Below the pieces are notes generated by a model. The model searched no databases, was not told the origin of the DNA, and saw nothing but the letters and a program-made list of their open reading frames with translations. A stretch of DNA of 7,607 nucleotides, taken from positions 1 to 7,607 of the forward strand of contig JAFXPV010000075.1 in the NCBI GenBank assembly GCA_017527625.1, read 5' to 3'. The stretch is from Bacteroidales bacterium. Its GTDB lineage: Bacteria; Bacteroidota; Bacteroidia; Bacteroidales; UBA932. A program made the position numbers and the translations under genes. Every line of letters starts with the position of its first letter. Positions within the stretch are counted from its first letter, which is position 1. Positions 5,613 to 7,607 of this stretch are shown here, one piece after another.

Positions 5613-7439
5613 ATGGATACCTACAAGAGGATATTGTCTTATGCAAAGCCTCTGGGTAAATACTGGCCGCCGTATCTTTTATTATCGGTCCTGTCCGTCA
5701 TCTTCGGCGTCGCGAACTATGCCCTCATAGGCCCGGTGCTGTCGATGCTGTTCGAACCCTCCAAGGCGGCATCTGCCGCAAGCTTGCCTGCCGGCAACTT
5801 CAATCTGGAATATGTCGAGCAGGCGATCAACCACACTCTGTACGGAATCATAAGCGGGAGCGGCTTTCTCAAGGGCCTGCTGTACGTGTGTCTCGCGTTG
5901 GTGGCAGCTACGTTTTTTTCCAACGTGTGCCGATACCTGTCACAGAGAATCCTCGTGAGTATGAAGACCTCTCTGATGTATAACCTGCGCAGCGATCTGT
6001 TCCGCAAGGTAGCCAGCCTGGACGTCGGCTATTTCAACAACCGCCGCAAGGGAGACATCCTCTCGAGCATATCCAACGACGTGGCCGAAGTGCAGAATTC
6101 CATCGCCGGAAGCTTCCATATATTTTTCAGAGAGCCTCTCCTGGTAATCGGATTTCTGGCCGCCCTGTTCTTTATGTCGCCCAAGCTGACCATCGTATCC
6201 CTTGTCGCACTGCCCGTGTCTGCCATAGTCATCAGCAGGATAACCGGCAGGCTCCGCAGGGATGCCGTCGAGACCCAGACTCTTATGGGCAAGATATTGA
6301 GCCACTTCGAAGAGGCTATTTCCGGGTCACGCATCATCAAGGCCTTCAACGCCCAGAAATATGTTGAAGGACAATTCCGGAAGGACAATGAAGCCCACCG
6401 CCGCATCAGCCTGGCCGTATCCAACCGGCAGGAGCTTGCGTCGCCGGTATCCGAGTTTCTGGGTGTCACCGTGGCCGCAGTAGTGCTGCTCTACGGCGGA
6501 TGGCTGAACTACCGAGGAGAGCTCGGTATGAGCTGGGCCGCCTTCGTGGTATACATCGGCTTCTACTGGCGGGTGCTGGAACCGGCTAAAGCTATGGCAG
6601 CATCCTACGCCGCCATTCAAAAAGGTCTTGTTTCCGCCGGCAGGATATTCGAAATCCTCGATGCATCCAACGACATAAAAGAGAGTGAGAAACCGATTGA
6701 GCTGGACGGCTTCAACGACAGCATCGAATTCCGCGGCGTCAGCTTCAGCTATGGCAGTGAGCCGGTACTCGCAGACATCAACCTCACCATCCCCAAGGGC
6801 AGGACGGTGGCCATCGTCGGCCCGTCAGGGGCAGGCAAATCCACACTTGCCGACCTCATCCCCCGCTTCTGGGATTGCGGCCAGGGCAGTATCCTTGTCG
6901 ACGGCCGCGACATACGCAGTCTCAGCATAGCTTCGCTGCGTTCCATAATGGGCATCGTCACCCAGGAGCCCATCCTTTTCAACGACAGTATCTACGGCAA
7001 CATAACCTTCGGAATGGAAGGAGTCAGCGCTCAGCAGGTGGAGGCCGCGGCAGCTATCGCCAATGCGGACGAATTCATCTCCCGGATGGAAAAGGGCTAC
7101 CAGACCAATATCGGTGACCGCGGCTCCAAACTGTCCGGAGGACAGAGACAGCGGCTGGCAATCGCCCGCGCCGTGCTGAAGAACCCCCCGTTCCTCATCC
7201 TTGACGAAGCAACATCATCTCTCGACACAGAGAGCGAGCGTCTGGTGCAGGACGCCCTGACCAAGCTGATGTCCAACCGCACCTGCCTTGTCATCGCCCA
7301 CCGCCTCTCCACCATCCGCCACGCAGATGAAATAATAGTACTTCAGAAGGGCCACATAGCCGAGCGTGGCACGCACGACCAGCTGATCAAAGCCGGCGGA
7401 CTTTACAGTCATTTGTGCGAGCTGCAGGATTTTTCGTAA
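5613..7439 (+). CDS. MsbA-like ABC exporter (fused transmembrane and ATPase domains)
   Basis: A 608-residue half-transporter expected to work as a homodimer in the inner membrane. The transmembrane domain has six hydrophobic segments at about residues 18-46, 86-105, 169-188, 190-208, 282-300 and 308-325, with the ABC-exporter coupling region GYFNNRRKGDILSSISND at about 139-156. The nucleotide-binding domain shows A-loop Tyr380, Walker A GPSGAGKS (403-410), Q-loop Gln451, signature LSGGQ (507-511), Walker B FLILDE (527-532), D-loop SSLD (535-538) and switch His563, so it should hydrolyse ATP. All motifs are intact. Best guess is the lipid A-core flippase MsbA group, but homologues also export drugs or other lipids, and sequence alone does not fix the substrate. 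It is about 26 residues longer than E. coli MsbA (582), mostly explained by a long loop between the first two segments. It probably shares the FKBP gene's promoter; the dCMP deaminase gene starts 12 bp after its stop. Confidence 0.93.
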   Translation: MDTYKRILSYAKPLGKYWPPYLLLSVLSVIFGVANYALIGPVLSMLFEPSKAASAASLPAGNFNLEYVEQAINHTLYGIISGSGFLKGLLYVCLALVAATFFSNVCRYLSQRILVSMKTSLMYNLRSDLFRKVASLDVGYFNNRRKGDILSSISNDVAEVQNSIAGSFHIFFREPLLVIGFLAALFFMSPKLTIVSLVALPVSAIVISRITGRLRRDAVETQTLMGKILSHFEEAISGSRIIKAFNAQKYVEGQFRKDNEAHRRISLAVSNRQELASPVSEFLGVTVAAVVLLYGGWLNYRGELGMSWAAFVVYIGFYWRVLEPAKAMAASYAAIQKGLVSAGRIFEILDASNDIKESEKPIELDGFNDSIEFRGVSFSYGSEPVLADINLTIPKGRTVAIVGPSGAGKSTLADLIPRFWDCGQGSILVDGRDIRSLSIASLRSIMGIVTQEPILFNDSIYGNITFGMEGVSAQQVEAAAAIANADEFISRMEKGYQTNIGDRGSKLSGGQRQRLAIARAVLKNPPFLILDEATSSLDTESERLVQDALTKLMSNRTCLVIAHRLSTIRHADEIIVLQKGHIAERGTHDQLIKAGGLYSHLCELQDFS

Positions 7440-7444
7440 TTTTA
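7412..7444 (+). promoter_or_regulatory. Possible promoter for the dCMP deaminase gene
   Basis: TTTG at 7412-7415 and TAATTTTA at 7437-7444 (one mismatch to TAnnTTTG) are separated by 21 bp, close to the spacing seen in Bacteroidota promoters. The -7 element contains the exporter's TAA stop. The ATG at 7452 is only 7 bp beyond it, so the transcript would be leaderless or nearly so. The same bases include the inverted repeat CGTAA-TT-TTACG (7435-7446). Readthrough from the exporter gene is the simpler explanation. Confidence 0.3.
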
Positions 7445-7451
7445 CGGCATT

Positions 7452-7607
7452 ATGACTGACAAAGAGACAAAATTCGACAAGAGCTATCTCCAGATGGCGA
7501 CAGTGTGGGCGAAGAATTCCTACTGCGCCCGCAGGCAGGTGGGAGCTATCCTCGTCAAGGACAAAATGATAATATCCGACGGGTATAACGGCACTCCCTC
7601 CGGTTTC
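7452..7607 (+). CDS. dCMP deaminase (deoxycytidylate deaminase), N-terminal fragment
   Basis: The first 52 codons of a gene that runs past the window end. The protein would convert dCMP to dUMP, the substrate of thymidylate synthase, in the cytoplasm. The sequence shows the family's N-terminal pattern: a helix ending in WAKNSYCARRQVGAI (Cys25, Arg27, Val30, Gly31), then ILVKDKMIISDGYNGTPSGF, where the last part (GYNGTPSGF) is the nucleotide-binding stretch of dCMP deaminases of the ComEB type. The catalytic His-Ala-Glu and the Pro-Cys-x-x-Cys zinc ligands are expected beyond the window and cannot be checked. It starts 12 bp after the exporter stop, so it may be cotranscribed, though a local promoter is possible. 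The ATG at 7452 is the only sensible start in this frame. Confidence 0.92.
   Translation, partial: MTDKETKFDKSYLQMATVWAKNSYCARRQVGAILVKDKMIISDGYNGTPSGF

Noticed and set aside
6029..6469. 146-codon open frame on the minus strand opposite the exporter gene
   Set aside because: It is antisense to conserved transmembrane-domain codons and has no family features or promoter.
1..7607. Mobile elements, CRISPR arrays, tRNA/rRNA genes or defence systems
   Set aside because: Almost all of the window is covered by seven recognisable core genes; the only noncoding stretch over 50 bp is 4761-4874, which is too short and shows only promoter-like features.

Overview
This window looks like ordinary chromosomal core DNA from a member of the Bacteroidota, most likely the order Bacteroidales. 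The evidence is a DUF3078-type outer-membrane protein, a ProRS C-terminal domain of the archaeal/eukaryotic type that has lost most of its zinc ligands, an extended RecQ, a TAnnTTTG-like -7 promoter element (TACTTTCG) before the FKBP lipoprotein gene, and a lack of Shine-Dalgarno sequences. I see no mobile elements, CRISPR arrays, tRNA or rRNA genes.

Layout. (1) Positions 1-2575, plus strand: the 3' end of proS, then a DUF3078 outer-membrane protein gene, then tilS. The gaps are 15 bp and a 1-bp TGATG overlap, so this is probably one transcription unit. (2) Positions 2553-4760, minus strand: a full-length recQ that meets tilS tail-to-tail with a 23-bp overlap of coding sequence. (3) Positions 4761-4874: a 114-bp AT-rich divergent promoter region, which also holds a short inverted repeat next to the downstream start codon. 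(4) Positions 4875-7607, plus strand: an FKBP-type prolyl isomerase lipoprotein, an MsbA-like ABC exporter and the 5' end of a dCMP deaminase gene. The gaps are 33 bp and 12 bp.

Functionally this is a mix of housekeeping jobs: translation fidelity (prolyl-tRNA charging, lysidine at the tRNA-Ile wobble base), DNA repair (RecQ), envelope biogenesis (beta-barrel protein, periplasmic foldase, lipid or drug flippase) and nucleotide metabolism (dCMP to dUMP). I did not find a new biological system here. The most interesting details are small: a 9-bp tandem repeat that builds the FKBP 80s loop, altered FKBP pocket residues, the degenerate ProRS zinc site, a C-terminal extension on RecQ, a long loop in the exporter, and a possible promoter across the exporter stop codon.
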